Shown: one piece after another, positions 24,930 through 32,870 of the stretch
How positions within the stretch are numbered: the first letter of the stretch is position 1
Layout of the letters: every line of letters begins with the position of its first letter
Assembly (NCBI RefSeq): GCF_013623835.1
Contig: NZ_JABKDE010000003.1
Coordinates: forward strand, 1 to 64,000
Origin: Brevibacterium oceani
GTDB lineage: Bacteria; Actinomycetota; Actinomycetes; Actinomycetales; Brevibacteriaceae
DNA: 64,000 nt
Direction of reading: 5' to 3'
Made by a program: the position numbers and the translations under genes
Notes under the pieces: generated by a model
Database searches by the model: none
What the model was told of the DNA's origin: nothing
The model's input: only the letters and a program-made list of their open reading frames with translations

Positions 24930-26204
24930 TCATTCCACGCCGAGCGCGAGGAGGACGATGAGCACGACGTTGAGGACGATGATGAGCGCCGAGGCGGCCG
25001 CCGCGATGGCCGTGATCCACCGAGCATTCGCGAACTCGCCCATCACCGTCCGGCTGCTCGTGAGCCTGACCAGGGGAATCATCGCGAACGGGATGCCGAG
25101 GCTGAGCACGACCTGGCTGAGTACGAGCGCCCATGTCGGGTCGATGCCGAGACCTAAGACGATGAGCGCGGGGATCATCGTCACCGCGCGCTGCCACACG
25201 ATGGGGATGTCGACGCGCAGCAGACCCTGCATGATCGACGCCCCGGCATAGGAGCCGACCGCGCTCGAGGCCAGGCCGGAGGCGAGCAGGCCGATGCCGA
25301 AGAAGAGCCCGACGATCTCGCCGAGGTTGGCCGTGACGACGGCGTGCGCGCCCTCGATCGTGTCGGTGCCCGCCTGCCCGCGCAATGATGCCGCGGCCAG
25401 GAGGAGCATCGCGATGTTCACGGAGCCGGCGACGACGAGGGAGAGGACGACGTCCCACCGGCTCGCGCGCAGCAGCTGTCCGGTAGAGGCTGTCGTGTCG
25501 CGGCGGTGGCGGTCGACCGAGAGTGCCGAGTGGAGGTAGATCGCGTGGGGCATGACGGTGGCGCCGAGCATGCTGGCGGCGAGCACGACCGAGTTCGTGC
25601 CTTCGAGTCTCGGCACGATTCCACCGGCGGCGTGTCCCCAGTTCACGTCCCCGACGAACAGCCCTGCTAGAAAGCCGATAGCGATGATGACGAGCATCGC
25701 GATGATGACGAACTCGAAGGGGCGCTGACCGCGGGTGGACTGGATCGAGAGCAGGAACAGGGACACGACGCCGACGATGAGTCCGCCGAGCAGGAGGGGT
25801 AGGTCGAAGAGGATCTTCAGCGCAATGGCACCGCCGATGACCTCGGCGAGGTCGGTGGCGACGGCGACGATCTCGGCCTGGCCCCAGTATGCGAGGCGGG
25901 AGCGTCGGCGCAGCCGATCGCCGAGGATGCTCGGCAGGGACTGTCCGGAGACGAGCCCGAGCTTCGAGGACAGGTATTGGACGAGAACGGCGATGAGGTT
26001 CGCGGCCACGAGCACCCAGACGAGCAGGTACCCGTATTCGGCTCCGGCCGTGAGGTTGGCCGCGACATTGCCGGGATCGACGTAGGCGATGGCGGCGACG
26101 AAGGCCGGGCCGAGCAGCGCGACCGTGGAGATCTTCTTCGTCCGGCCGCGCCGGTTCCGCCCACGTTCGCTGGTGTGCACTGCTGCAGATGGATCGACGT
26201 TCAT
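24930..26204 (-). CDS. mntH: Nramp-family manganese/divalent metal transporter
   Basis: This 424-residue Nramp protein has eleven predicted helices. Metal-site motifs are present: helix 1 AAIAYVDPGNVAANLTAG (Asp-Pro-Gly-Asn) and helix 6 LGATVMPHAIYLHSAL (Met-Pro-His). The transport signature ASGLASSAVGSYAGASIMQGLL lies in the second half. It imports Mn(II) (and Fe(II)) with protons. ATG 26204 lies 6 nt downstream of a TACCTT -10 and has no ribosome binding site, so it is probably leaderless; upstream in-frame ATGs in the operator are rejected. An inverted repeat AAGTTAA-N6-TTAACTT covers the -10, and an MntR-type repressor is encoded at 17164-17832. Repression by manganese-loaded MntR is the natural reading. 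Confidence 0.9.
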   Translation of the reverse strand: MNVDPSAAVHTSERGRNRRGRTKKISTVALLGPAFVAAIAYVDPGNVAANLTAGAEYGYLLVWVLVAANLIAVLVQYLSSKLGLVSGQSLPSILGDRLRRRSRLAYWGQAEIVAVATDLAEVIGGAIALKILFDLPLLLGGLIVGVVSLFLLSIQSTRGQRPFEFVIIAMLVIIAIGFLAGLFVGDVNWGHAAGGIVPRLEGTNSVVLAASMLGATVMPHAIYLHSALSVDRHRRDTTASTGQLLRASRWDVVLSLVVAGSVNIAMLLLAAASLRGQAGTDTIEGAHAVVTANLGEIVGLFFGIGLLASGLASSAVGSYAGASIMQGLLRVDIPIVWQRAVTMIPALIVLGLGIDPTWALVLSQVVLSLGIPFAMIPLVRLTSSRTVMGEFANARWITAIAAAASALIIVLNVVLIVLLALGVE

Positions 26205-26205
26205 G

Positions 26206-26239
26206 AAGTTAAGGTACATTAACTTTTCTGTGCGGGCAA
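26206..26239 (-). promoter_or_regulatory. mntH promoter with overlapping MntR-type operator
   Basis: On the minus strand TTGCCC (26239-26234) and TACCTT (26216-26211) are separated by 17 nt. The perfect inverted repeat AAGTTAAGGTACATTAACTT occupies 26206-26225, covering the -10 and the leaderless start region. DtxR/MntR boxes are AT-rich palindromes of this size; binding by the local MntR is inferred. Confidence 0.7.
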
Positions 26240-26365
26240 GACGATCGGCAACGCAGAGGCCAAGCCTCTTGCGATGCTCGGATCGGGCGACTCGCACCTC
26301 ATCCACCAGCCCCACCCGCGACGCATGACCTGGAAAGTGAACACGAAAGGACTTAAGGTTCGAGC

Positions 26366-27055
26366 ATGGTGAGTGAACATGTTCAATTTTGCGCCGACAA
26401 GCGTCGACAGACCGAAGCGAGGATCATTTCGGCCGCCGCCGACCTGTTCCTCGAACACGGGTACAGGGCCACGACCATCCGTGCAGTCGCGAAGGCCGCC
26501 GAGGTGTCCGTCGGCCGAGTGATGGCGATCGGCGACAAGGACTCCATCCTCGTCGCCTGCTTCGACCGCTGGATCGGCCAGCTCCAGGACGGAACGTACA
26601 CCCCTCCGCCACCGCGGAGAGCGACCCTGTCGAAAGCAGGCAGCGAGCCGGCAACAGCCGCGGGGACAACGTCAATCGGTGGGGCCACGACCGCCGCCGA
26701 TCTTCGACCCGCCTCGGCGGTGCAGCGGCACCTGCTCGACCTCTTCCTGCCCTTCCTCGAATTCTTCGCCGCACACGAAGATCTGTCGCGCGACTACACG
26801 GCCGCGATGGTGCGGGTGAAGGAGGATCCCGAGGTGTTCCACACTCTCGCCGAGGATCTGCAGGGCCGCCTCGGCGACTCCCTGACCTCGATCGGCATCG
26901 GCGAGGACCATGCCCGGGCCAGCGCGGTCGCACTCTATGACTCCTACCTGGGCATCCTCTTCCGCTGGGCGGCCACCTCGATGACTCTCGCCGAGGCCAC
27001 GGACGCACTGCTCGCTGTCATCGCCTTCCACACTCGCGTCAGGAGTCCGCTGTGA
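26366..27055 (+). CDS. TetR-family transcriptional regulator
   Basis: This 229-residue TetR repressor has an HTH at residues 10-57 (RRQTEARIISAAADLFLEHG, RATTIRAVAKAAEVSVGRVMAIG). The ligand domain contains a Pro/Ala/Thr-rich insert (about 75-112) before VQRHLLDLFLPFLEFFAAHEDLSRDY. ATG 26366 is preceded by GAAAGGACTTAAGG. A 12-bp perfect palindrome TGAACATGTTCA (26373-26384) lies inside the first codons and may be an autoregulatory operator. It is followed after 82 nt by a DoxX-like membrane protein that it may control. The ligand is unknown. Confidence 0.85.
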   Translation: MVSEHVQFCADKRRQTEARIISAAADLFLEHGYRATTIRAVAKAAEVSVGRVMAIGDKDSILVACFDRWIGQLQDGTYTPPPPRRATLSKAGSEPATAAGTTSIGGATTAADLRPASAVQRHLLDLFLPFLEFFAAHEDLSRDYTAAMVRVKEDPEVFHTLAEDLQGRLGDSLTSIGIGEDHARASAVALYDSYLGILFRWAATSMTLAEATDALLAVIAFHTRVRSPL

Positions 27056-27137
27056 GCGCGCAGCCTGAGACATCTATCGCTGCCCCTGACACCGCCATGC
27101 GCCGAACGCGGATCGCTGAAACCGTGGAGGTTCGCCC

Positions 27138-27497
27138 ATGACGCTGCTCCCCGATCCCATCTGGCCCGTCATCGTCCTCGCGGTCACCGTCTTCGGCGAC
27201 GGATTGCTGACGTTCCGACCGCCCAGGGCGATCGCCGCGTGTCTCGACGGGGTCGGATTCCCGCGTGACTGGTGGTGGGTGATCGCGGTCGTGAAGTTCC
27301 TCTCCGCGGCGGGGCTGGTGGCGGGCATCTGGGTCCCCGGGGTGGGTGCGGCCGCCTCGGCGGGGCTCGTCGCCTACTTCGCCTGCGCGGCCGCCGCTCA
27401 CCTGCTCGCACGCTATGTCGGGCGGGACTTCTGGCTCAACTGCCTGGGCATGCTCATCGTCTGCCTGGCCGTGTTCGTCATCTGCTTCCTCGTCTAG
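27138..27497 (+). CDS. DoxX-like small membrane protein
   Basis: This 119-residue protein has four hydrophobic helices (IVLAVTVFGDGLLTF, WVIAVVKFLSAAGLVAGI, AASAGLVAYFACAAAAHLL, LGMLIVCLAVFVICFLV). The pattern of a four-helix bundle with KFLSAAGLVAGIWVPGVGAAASAGLV in helix 2-3 is the DoxX/DoxX-like signature. ATG 27138 has GTGGAGG upstream. It is downstream of the TetR gene and probably in its transcript. The physiological function is unknown in most relatives. Confidence 0.7.
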   Translation: MTLLPDPIWPVIVLAVTVFGDGLLTFRPPRAIAACLDGVGFPRDWWWVIAVVKFLSAAGLVAGIWVPGVGAAASAGLVAYFACAAAAHLLARYVGRDFWLNCLGMLIVCLAVFVICFLV

Positions 27498-27543
27498 CCA
27501 CGCCACGCACACCCGCAGCCCGCGACGCGGACGAACCAGCTGT

Positions 27544-27597
27544 CTTGGGTGGGCGAAATGATCGGGACCACTCGCCTTGGGCGGGCGAAATGGTCGA
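27544..27597. repeat. Two direct copies of the family C repeat half unit
   Basis: CTTGGGTGGGCGAAATGATC (27544-27563) and CTTGGGCGGGCGAAATGGTC (27576-27595) are direct repeats of the arm that forms the perfect inverted repeat at 7328-7389. The surrounding 27498-27787 gap contains no gene. Confidence 0.8.
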
Positions 27598-27787
27598 CCC
27601 GCCGGCGGTGAGTATCGGAGAATTCCGGCGATTCCCATGTGCGCCGCGGCATTTCTGCCCTAGAGTCGAAGTACGGCATCGCCGCCGGCCCAGGCACAGC
27701 ACGAACCGCCATCGGCGGCAGATCGTTCGGCTGACGCACCGCGTCGTCCGGCAACCGTGCCGAACCGCCTGGCAGAGGAGTGTGGAC

Positions 27788-28603
27788 ATGCCCGAATATG
27801 CCGACAGCAGTCGCACCCGCGACGAAACTCCCCACGAACGCTACGAGCGATGGTCCTGGATCCACGAGACGGCCACCATGACGGGATGGGATTTCTCCGC
27901 ACTGGCCGGCCGCCTCATCGCCGATGACCCGCCGTGGGACTTCGACGAGATCTGCCTCGAGGCGATGGCCGAATCGACTACCTGCCTCGACATGGGCACC
28001 GGCGGCGGCGAGCGCCTCAGCGAACTCATCGACCGCCTCGACGAGGCACGGCCACCCGGGGAATCGACCCCGACGATCACCGCAACCGAGGGGTGGGAAC
28101 CGAATGTCCCGTTGGCCACCTCGGCGCTGGAGGACTACGGGGTCACCGTGACCCGGTACGACAGCGATCACCATCCGGAGATGCCGTTCGGCGACGGCGA
28201 GTTCGACCTCGTGATGAACCGACACGAAGGCTATGACATCGCCGAGGTGGCCCGCGTCCTCACCCCGGGAGGGCTGTTCCTCACCCAGCAGGTCGACGGC
28301 ACCGAGGCACAGGAGTTCCGTGATTACTTCGGCGGCGGCCTGGGCAATCTCAGCCAGCAGCTCGAACCCTGCCTCGACGGCCTCGAACGTCACGGGCTGA
28401 CGATCGAGGCCGCCCGGAAGTGGCAGGGGACGATGTCGTTCACCGACGTCGAGGCCGTCATCGAATACCTCGCCTACATCCCGTGGGACGTGCCCGGATT
28501 CACGGTCATGCCCAACCTCGGCGTGCTCGGGCGCCTGGCCGAATCGAGCGATCCGATCGAGGTTACGCAGAAGAGATTCCTCATCGTCGGCCGCAAGCCC
28601 TGA
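27788..28603 (+). CDS. Class I SAM-dependent methyltransferase
   Basis: This 271-residue methyltransferase has the glycine-rich SAM loop LDMGTGGGERLSEL (about residues 61-74), an acidic end of beta 2 (ATEGWEPN), FGDGEFDLVMNRHEGYD as motif IV and VARVLTPGGLFLTQQVDG as motif V, all in the usual order. The N-terminal region (WSWIHETATMTGWDFSALAG) is helical. ATG 27788 follows CAGAGGAGTGTGG; the long frame upstream runs through the repeat region and is rejected. It is monocistronic. The substrate cannot be predicted; small molecule or rRNA are both possible. Confidence 0.8.
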   Translation: MPEYADSSRTRDETPHERYERWSWIHETATMTGWDFSALAGRLIADDPPWDFDEICLEAMAESTTCLDMGTGGGERLSELIDRLDEARPPGESTPTITATEGWEPNVPLATSALEDYGVTVTRYDSDHHPEMPFGDGEFDLVMNRHEGYDIAEVARVLTPGGLFLTQQVDGTEAQEFRDYFGGGLGNLSQQLEPCLDGLERHGLTIEAARKWQGTMSFTDVEAVIEYLAYIPWDVPGFTVMPNLGVLGRLAESSDPIEVTQKRFLIVGRKP

Positions 28604-28681
28604 CCTGAGGGAGGTTTTCCCGACCCACGGCTTGGGTTATCAGCATGGGCCGCGTCACGCCCGCGTCGATAGCGTCGAGGT

Positions 28682-29191
28682 ATGACTTCGACGGACTTCA
28701 CCTATCCCCAGCCGACCGATGACGAGCTCGCGGCACAGCAGCCGCGACATCCCTCCCCTGACGCCCCGCTGATCTACTCCTCACCCGGCGCCGCCGGGCG
28801 GCACTCTGCCGCGCCGCACTCTCACAGAACCAACTCCGCCGATGCGACGAACTCGCCTGCCCTGGGTCGAACGGCGATGGTGCTGTCGCTTGTGGCCGGA
28901 GTTCTCTCCGTGGTCGCCTCGGTGATCCTCGGCGCCACGGTCGGACCCTCCGAGGCCGCCTCCGGGTACTACTTCACCGACACCCCGGACTGGTACCAGT
29001 CCCTGGCGGCCGCTCTCGTCGGCCTGCAGGCCCTGTGCACCGGGCTGGGCGTCACGGCCATCATCCTCGGCATCGTTGCGGCGGTCACGGCACGCGGTCG
29101 CACCTTCGGCATCATCGCGAATTCTGCGGCAGTGGTCGCTCCGTTCGTCTCCTTCGGCACTTTCATCGCCCTCAGCTTCGCCTTCGCCTGA
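28682..29191 (+). CDS. Small membrane protein, DUF4190-like
   Basis: This 169-residue protein has a Pro/Ser/His-rich N-terminal tail (about 1-60) and three hydrophobic segments: ALGRTAMVLSLVAGVLSVVASVILGA, ALVGLQALCTGLGVTAIILGIVAAVTA and GIIANSAAVVAPFVSFGTFIALSFAFA. Disordered tail plus short helical hairpins with a 'GRxxGI.A' link is the DUF4190-type architecture common in actinobacteria. The function is unknown. ATG 28682 lies close behind GTCGAGG. The 29192-29370 gap carries the promoter and operator of the next gene. Confidence 0.65.
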   Translation: MTSTDFTYPQPTDDELAAQQPRHPSPDAPLIYSSPGAAGRHSAAPHSHRTNSADATNSPALGRTAMVLSLVAGVLSVVASVILGATVGPSEAASGYYFTDTPDWYQSLAAALVGLQALCTGLGVTAIILGIVAAVTARGRTFGIIANSAAVVAPFVSFGTFIALSFAFA

Positions 29192-29278
29192 CCGCCGACC
29201 GCCGAACGCCGAGCGGCACGCAGCGTCGGCACCTCGTGCCGGCAGCCTCCCGGCGCTGTCCGAATCGCGAGTCACCTG

Positions 29279-29323
29279 TTGACACTGCCCCCACCACGGT
29301 GCACGATTGAACAAATCGATTTG
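29279..29323 (+). promoter_or_regulatory. Promoter and LacI-type operator of the NCS2 permease
   Basis: TTGACA at 29279-29284 is followed 17 nt later by CACGAT (29302-29307), and then the perfect palindrome CAAATCGATTTG at 29312-29323. The same palindrome precedes the amidohydrolase gene at 34438-34451. A LacI-family gene lies between the two. Location just downstream of the -10 fits repression. Confidence 0.7.
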
Positions 29324-29370
29324 GCCATTGAGTTCCAGGCCGATCACGATGCGCCTCAAGGAGCAGTGCC

Positions 29371-30759
29371 ATGAGCGAGACGAACGATGCCAACGACGAC
29401 ATCCACCCGGTCGACCGACTGCGTCCGATCCACACACTCATCCCCTTCGCGATCCAGCATGTGCTCGTCATGGTGGCGACGCCGATCTCCTCGGTGTTCC
29501 TCATCGCCACCGCGCTCGGGCTGGATGCCAGGACCACCTCGGCAGTGCTGTCTGCGGTCTTCGTCTTCTCCGGTCTCGGGTCGATTCTGCAGTCGGTGGG
29601 GGTGTGGAAGATCGGCGTCCGGCTGCCGTTCGTCATGCTTCCCGGCGGGGCGGCGACGATCCTGTTCATCACGATCGCCCAGGGCACCGACGTCGAGACG
29701 GCGGTCGGCGCCGTCCTGCTCACCGGTGTCTTCTACATCCTCGCGGTGACCCTGTTCGTCAAGGTCCTCAAGTTCTTCCCGCCGCTGGTCATCGGCATCA
29801 TGGTCATCGTCATCGGCATCAACCTCGTCCAGGTCACCGGCAAGCTCATCGTCGGCGAAGCGGACTCTCCGGACTTCGGCGACCCGCAGAACCTGCTGCT
29901 GGGACTCATCACCATCGTCATCACGGTGCTGTGCTTCCGGTTCCTGCGCGGGATGCTCGGCAAACTGTCCGTGGCCATCGGGCTCGTCGGCGGCACCATC
30001 GTCGGCGCCTTCATGGGGGCGACGGACTTCGCCGGGCAGACCGACGGCCCGCTGTTCGCCCTGCCCACGCTCTTCCCGTTCGGTTCTCCGAAGTTCGACC
30101 TCATCGCCGCGATCCCGATGCTGCTGTGGGCACTGGCCTCCATGGCCGAGGCGACCGGGCAGACGATCATCAACGCTGAGGTCGTCGAGAAGAAGGTCGA
30201 ACCCGCCCGCGCGGTCCCTCGCCTCATCCGCGCCGACGGAATCACCACGATCATCGGCGGGCTCTTCGGCACCCCGGCCATGGTCACCAGCGGCGAGAAC
30301 GTCGGCATCGTCCGTGCCTCCGGCGTGCGCAGCCGGTACGTGACCGCGATCGCCGGCATCATCCTCATCCTCATCGGCGTCAGCCCGATCGCCCGGATCC
30401 TCAACGGAGTGCCCTCGGCTGTGGTCGGCGGCACCGCCGTGATCGTTTTCGCGATCATCGCGGTCCTCGGCATCCAGATGCTCGCGAAGATCGACTTCAA
30501 CAAGACGGGCAACCTCATCACCGCCACCGTGGGGTTGGCCGCGGGTCTGATGCCCGTGCTCATCCCCGGCATGTACGCGCAGCTGCCGCAGAGTGCGGCA
30601 TCACTGCTCGGCAGCGGTGTCGCCATGGCCGCGTTCGTCTCGGTGCTGCTCAACCTGCTCTTCCATCACACGGGCAAGCGCAACCGCCACCCGAAGGCAC
30701 GCACACCGATCGCCGATCCGAGCGGCCTGGAGCAGCGGCCCGCCGACTACCGGATCTGA
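29371..30759 (+). CDS. NCS2-family nucleobase:cation symporter (purine/xanthine permease)
   Basis: This 462-residue NCS2 transporter has about fourteen helices. Family features: LIPFAIQHVLVMVATPISSVF in helix 1, the LPFVMLPGGAATILF and TIVGAFMGATDFAG stretches, and the second signature GLFGTPAMVTSGENVGIVRASGVRSRYV near residue 305, where the substrate-contacting residues of UraA/UapA-type carriers lie. ATG 29371 follows AAGGAGCAG. A palindrome shared with the amidohydrolase gene covers its promoter. The substrate is probably a purine-like base handled by that amidohydrolase; which one is not known. Confidence 0.9.
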   Translation: MSETNDANDDIHPVDRLRPIHTLIPFAIQHVLVMVATPISSVFLIATALGLDARTTSAVLSAVFVFSGLGSILQSVGVWKIGVRLPFVMLPGGAATILFITIAQGTDVETAVGAVLLTGVFYILAVTLFVKVLKFFPPLVIGIMVIVIGINLVQVTGKLIVGEADSPDFGDPQNLLLGLITIVITVLCFRFLRGMLGKLSVAIGLVGGTIVGAFMGATDFAGQTDGPLFALPTLFPFGSPKFDLIAAIPMLLWALASMAEATGQTIINAEVVEKKVEPARAVPRLIRADGITTIIGGLFGTPAMVTSGENVGIVRASGVRSRYVTAIAGIILILIGVSPIARILNGVPSAVVGGTAVIVFAIIAVLGIQMLAKIDFNKTGNLITATVGLAAGLMPVLIPGMYAQLPQSAASLLGSGVAMAAFVSVLLNLLFHHTGKRNRHPKARTPIADPSGLEQRPADYRI

Positions 30760-30836
30760 GTCGGGCGGACCGTCCGCTGCGGTTGGTGGGCGGTGTGGCT
30801 GACTGACTGAGTCGGCGAACTCGCGATCGCCTCAGC

Positions 30837-32042
30837 CTAGCGCCGCGATCCCGCGGTCGATTCCCGGACGACGAGTGCAGGTCCGGGCATGGTCGCCGAG
30901 GCGGCTGTACCCGTGGCCGTGGCGGTGGCAGTCTCCCCGGGGCTCGCTGACTTGCCTGGCTCACCTGGCCCCGTCGGCCCCGTCGGATCGTACTTGAGGA
31001 CGGCCACCAGCATCTCGACGGCTGCGGTCGAGATCGCCTCGAGTCCGAGGTCGACCGCCGTCAGCGGCGGCGTGCTCGTGCGAGCGCGCAGCCCGTCGTA
31101 GCGGGTGGCGATGAGCAGGTCGCCTCCGACGGTTCGCCCGGCTTCCTGCGCGGCTCTCACCGCGCCGGTGGCGAAGGTGTCGATGGGAGCGAGCAGGGCA
31201 TCGATGTCCGGGTGGGCGGCCAGCAGCCGCGCGGCGGCCGCATAGGCTCCGTCTTCTCCTGTCGTTTCGTCCGCCTCGGCGATCAGTGGGGCAAATCCCC
31301 TCGCCGAGGCGGTCTGAGCGTAGATCTCGCGTGCTGCCGTCTGCGCACCGCGCCGACTGCGACCGACGAGCAGAGCCGGCTGCCGGGCGCCCTGGTCGAG
31401 GAGGTGATCGAGCAGAAGCTGAGCGGTGCGCTCGTGATGCAGGTCGATGCTCCACCGGCTGTCGGCAGCACTCGGCTCGCCTCCCTCGGCGGCTGGCTCA
31501 CCTCCCCTGGCAGCGGACACCCTCGGATCGGAGCCGGGCTCACCCGCCTCACGCTCAGCACCCGCCTCGGCGCCGGGCCCGTCGATCGTGACATAGGGGA
31601 CCCCCCGGGCACGCAGCGCCTCGGCGATGGGGTCGTCGGCGGCCGGTTCGAGCAGGATCGCACCATCGATGTCGAGCAGATCGACGGGATCGGTCTCCTC
31701 ATTCGGCGGCGCGAGGACGAAGACATATCCTTCGAGCAATGCGGTGCGCGCGCACCCCATTGCGAGTTCGGTGAAGAACCCGAGCTGAGAGGGCCCGGCA
31801 GACACGGCCGCCGGCATCGACGACAGCAGTGCGAGAGTCTGCGACTTCCCGGATCGCAGGCTCTGGGCACGGGCGCTGGGTCGATAGTTCAGCCGGTCCG
31901 CGACCTCTTTGACCTTGGCTCGAGTGGCCGCGTTGACCTTGCCCTGACCGCTGAGCGCATGGGACACCGTCGTCCGCGACACTCCGGCCTCACGCGCCAC
32001 ATCGGCGATCGTGACGCGGTGTGCGCGCGGGAGGTCGGACAT
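30837..32042 (-). CDS. LacI-family transcriptional regulator
   Basis: This 401-residue LacI regulator has an N-terminal HTH VTIADVAREAGVSRTTVSHALSGQ with the hinge helix RPSARAQSLRSGKS. The periplasmic-binding-like effector domain follows (LALLSSMPA, GAILLEPAADDPIAEAL, DALLAPIDTFATGAVRAAQEAG) and the C-terminal LVVRESTAGS. It is about 60 residues longer than usual because of two low-complexity inserts: Gly/Glu/Ala-rich near residue 165 and Pro/Gly/Thr-rich before the last strand. It converges on the NCS2 gene and is upstream of the TSUP gene. The shared CAAATCGATTTG palindrome, with the central CG of LacI operators, is its probable target. The effector may be a purine-like base. Confidence 0.88.
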   Translation of the reverse strand: MSDLPRAHRVTIADVAREAGVSRTTVSHALSGQGKVNAATRAKVKEVADRLNYRPSARAQSLRSGKSQTLALLSSMPAAVSAGPSQLGFFTELAMGCARTALLEGYVFVLAPPNEETDPVDLLDIDGAILLEPAADDPIAEALRARGVPYVTIDGPGAEAGAEREAGEPGSDPRVSAARGGEPAAEGGEPSAADSRWSIDLHHERTAQLLLDHLLDQGARQPALLVGRSRRGAQTAAREIYAQTASARGFAPLIAEADETTGEDGAYAAAARLLAAHPDIDALLAPIDTFATGAVRAAQEAGRTVGGDLLIATRYDGLRARTSTPPLTAVDLGLEAISTAAVEMLVAVLKYDPTGPTGPGEPGKSASPGETATATATGTAASATMPGPALVVRESTAGSRR

Positions 32043-32090
32043 GGAATCAGCCTACTTCACACAGCGACGGGAGGCGGGCCGACAGAACCC

Positions 32091-32140
32091 AGGTCGCAAT
32101 CGGACATTTCTGAGCCCTGAAAGTATCCGATGCTGACCTA
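32091..32140. repeat. Palindromic intergenic repeat, family A, copy 2
   Basis: AGGTCGCAATCGGACATTTC at the left and GTATCCGATGCTGACCTA at the right form the same imperfect palindrome as 1354-1405. Here it lies between the start of the LacI gene and the 3' end of the TSUP permease gene. Confidence 0.75.
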
Positions 32141-32159
32141 TCTTTGCCGCGACCGGCCC

Positions 32160-32870
32160 TCACGCCTGGACGATGACGATGGCCCCGGACACGATGGCGA
32201 AGCCGAGGACGATGTAGCGCAGCACCGGTCCGTCGAGGCGGTGGTGGACGTAGCGGGAGAGGAACGACCCGACGGCGAGGAACGGCAGCATCCACGCCGT
32301 CGTGACCATCGTGTCCGCTGAGACCTGCCCGGAGAAGGCGAGCACGATGAGCGAGATGACCTCGCCGACGAGGAAGCACACCGCCACCGTCGACCGCAGC
32401 TCCGGGCCGGGACTGTGCTGGTAGGCCAGCGCATAGGGCGGCCCGCCGATGCCGGTCGACGTCTCGGTGACGCCGGTGACGAGCCCGACCGAGGCGAGGA
32501 CCATGCGATTCGGCGTGAACTTCGGCGCGAGCAGGGCGATGACCGCGGCGATGAGCGTCGACCAGCCGATGAGCAGGGAGAGCTGGTGGAGGTTGATGAT
32601 GACGAGGATCCACAGACCCGCGAACGTCCCGGCGAATCGACCGACGCTGATCCATTTCACCCCCGTCCAGTCGATGTGCTCACGTTCGCGCGCGGCCACG
32701 TAGAAGTTGAGCGGGATCATCAGCACGAGCAGCATCACCGGGATGAGGCTTGGATCGATGAACGTCACAACGGGAGCGAGGATCATCGCAAACCCCATCC
32801 CCGTCGACCCCTGCACGAACGCAGAGATAAGAACGACGACGGCGATGATCGTGAACGCGAGACCCGTCAC
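32160..32870 (-). CDS. TSUP (TauE/SafE) family membrane permease
   Basis: This 236-residue protein has about eight helices in two halves. FVQGSTGMGFAMILAPVVTFIDPSLIP in the first and STGIGGPPYALAYQHS in the second are the paired TauE/SafE signatures. GTG 32870 overlaps the amidohydrolase stop as GTGA, so the two are translationally coupled; the longer upstream frame lies inside that gene and is rejected. TSUP proteins move organic acids or sulfur compounds. In this operon it may export a deamination or degradation product, or import the substrate; that is inferred. Confidence 0.83.
   Translation of the reverse strand: MTGLAFTIIAVVVLISAFVQGSTGMGFAMILAPVVTFIDPSLIPVMLLVLMIPLNFYVAAREREHIDWTGVKWISVGRFAGTFAGLWILVIINLHQLSLLIGWSTLIAAVIALLAPKFTPNRMVLASVGLVTGVTETSTGIGGPPYALAYQHSPGPELRSTVAVCFLVGEVISLIVLAFSGQVSADTMVTTAWMLPFLAVGSFLSRYVHHRLDGPVLRYIVLGFAIVSGAIVIVQA

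Noticed and set aside
27272-27787. Longer start for the methyltransferase (443 codons)
   Set aside because: The extension crosses the DoxX-like gene and the family C repeats and has no domain; the ATG at 27788 has a good ribosome binding site.
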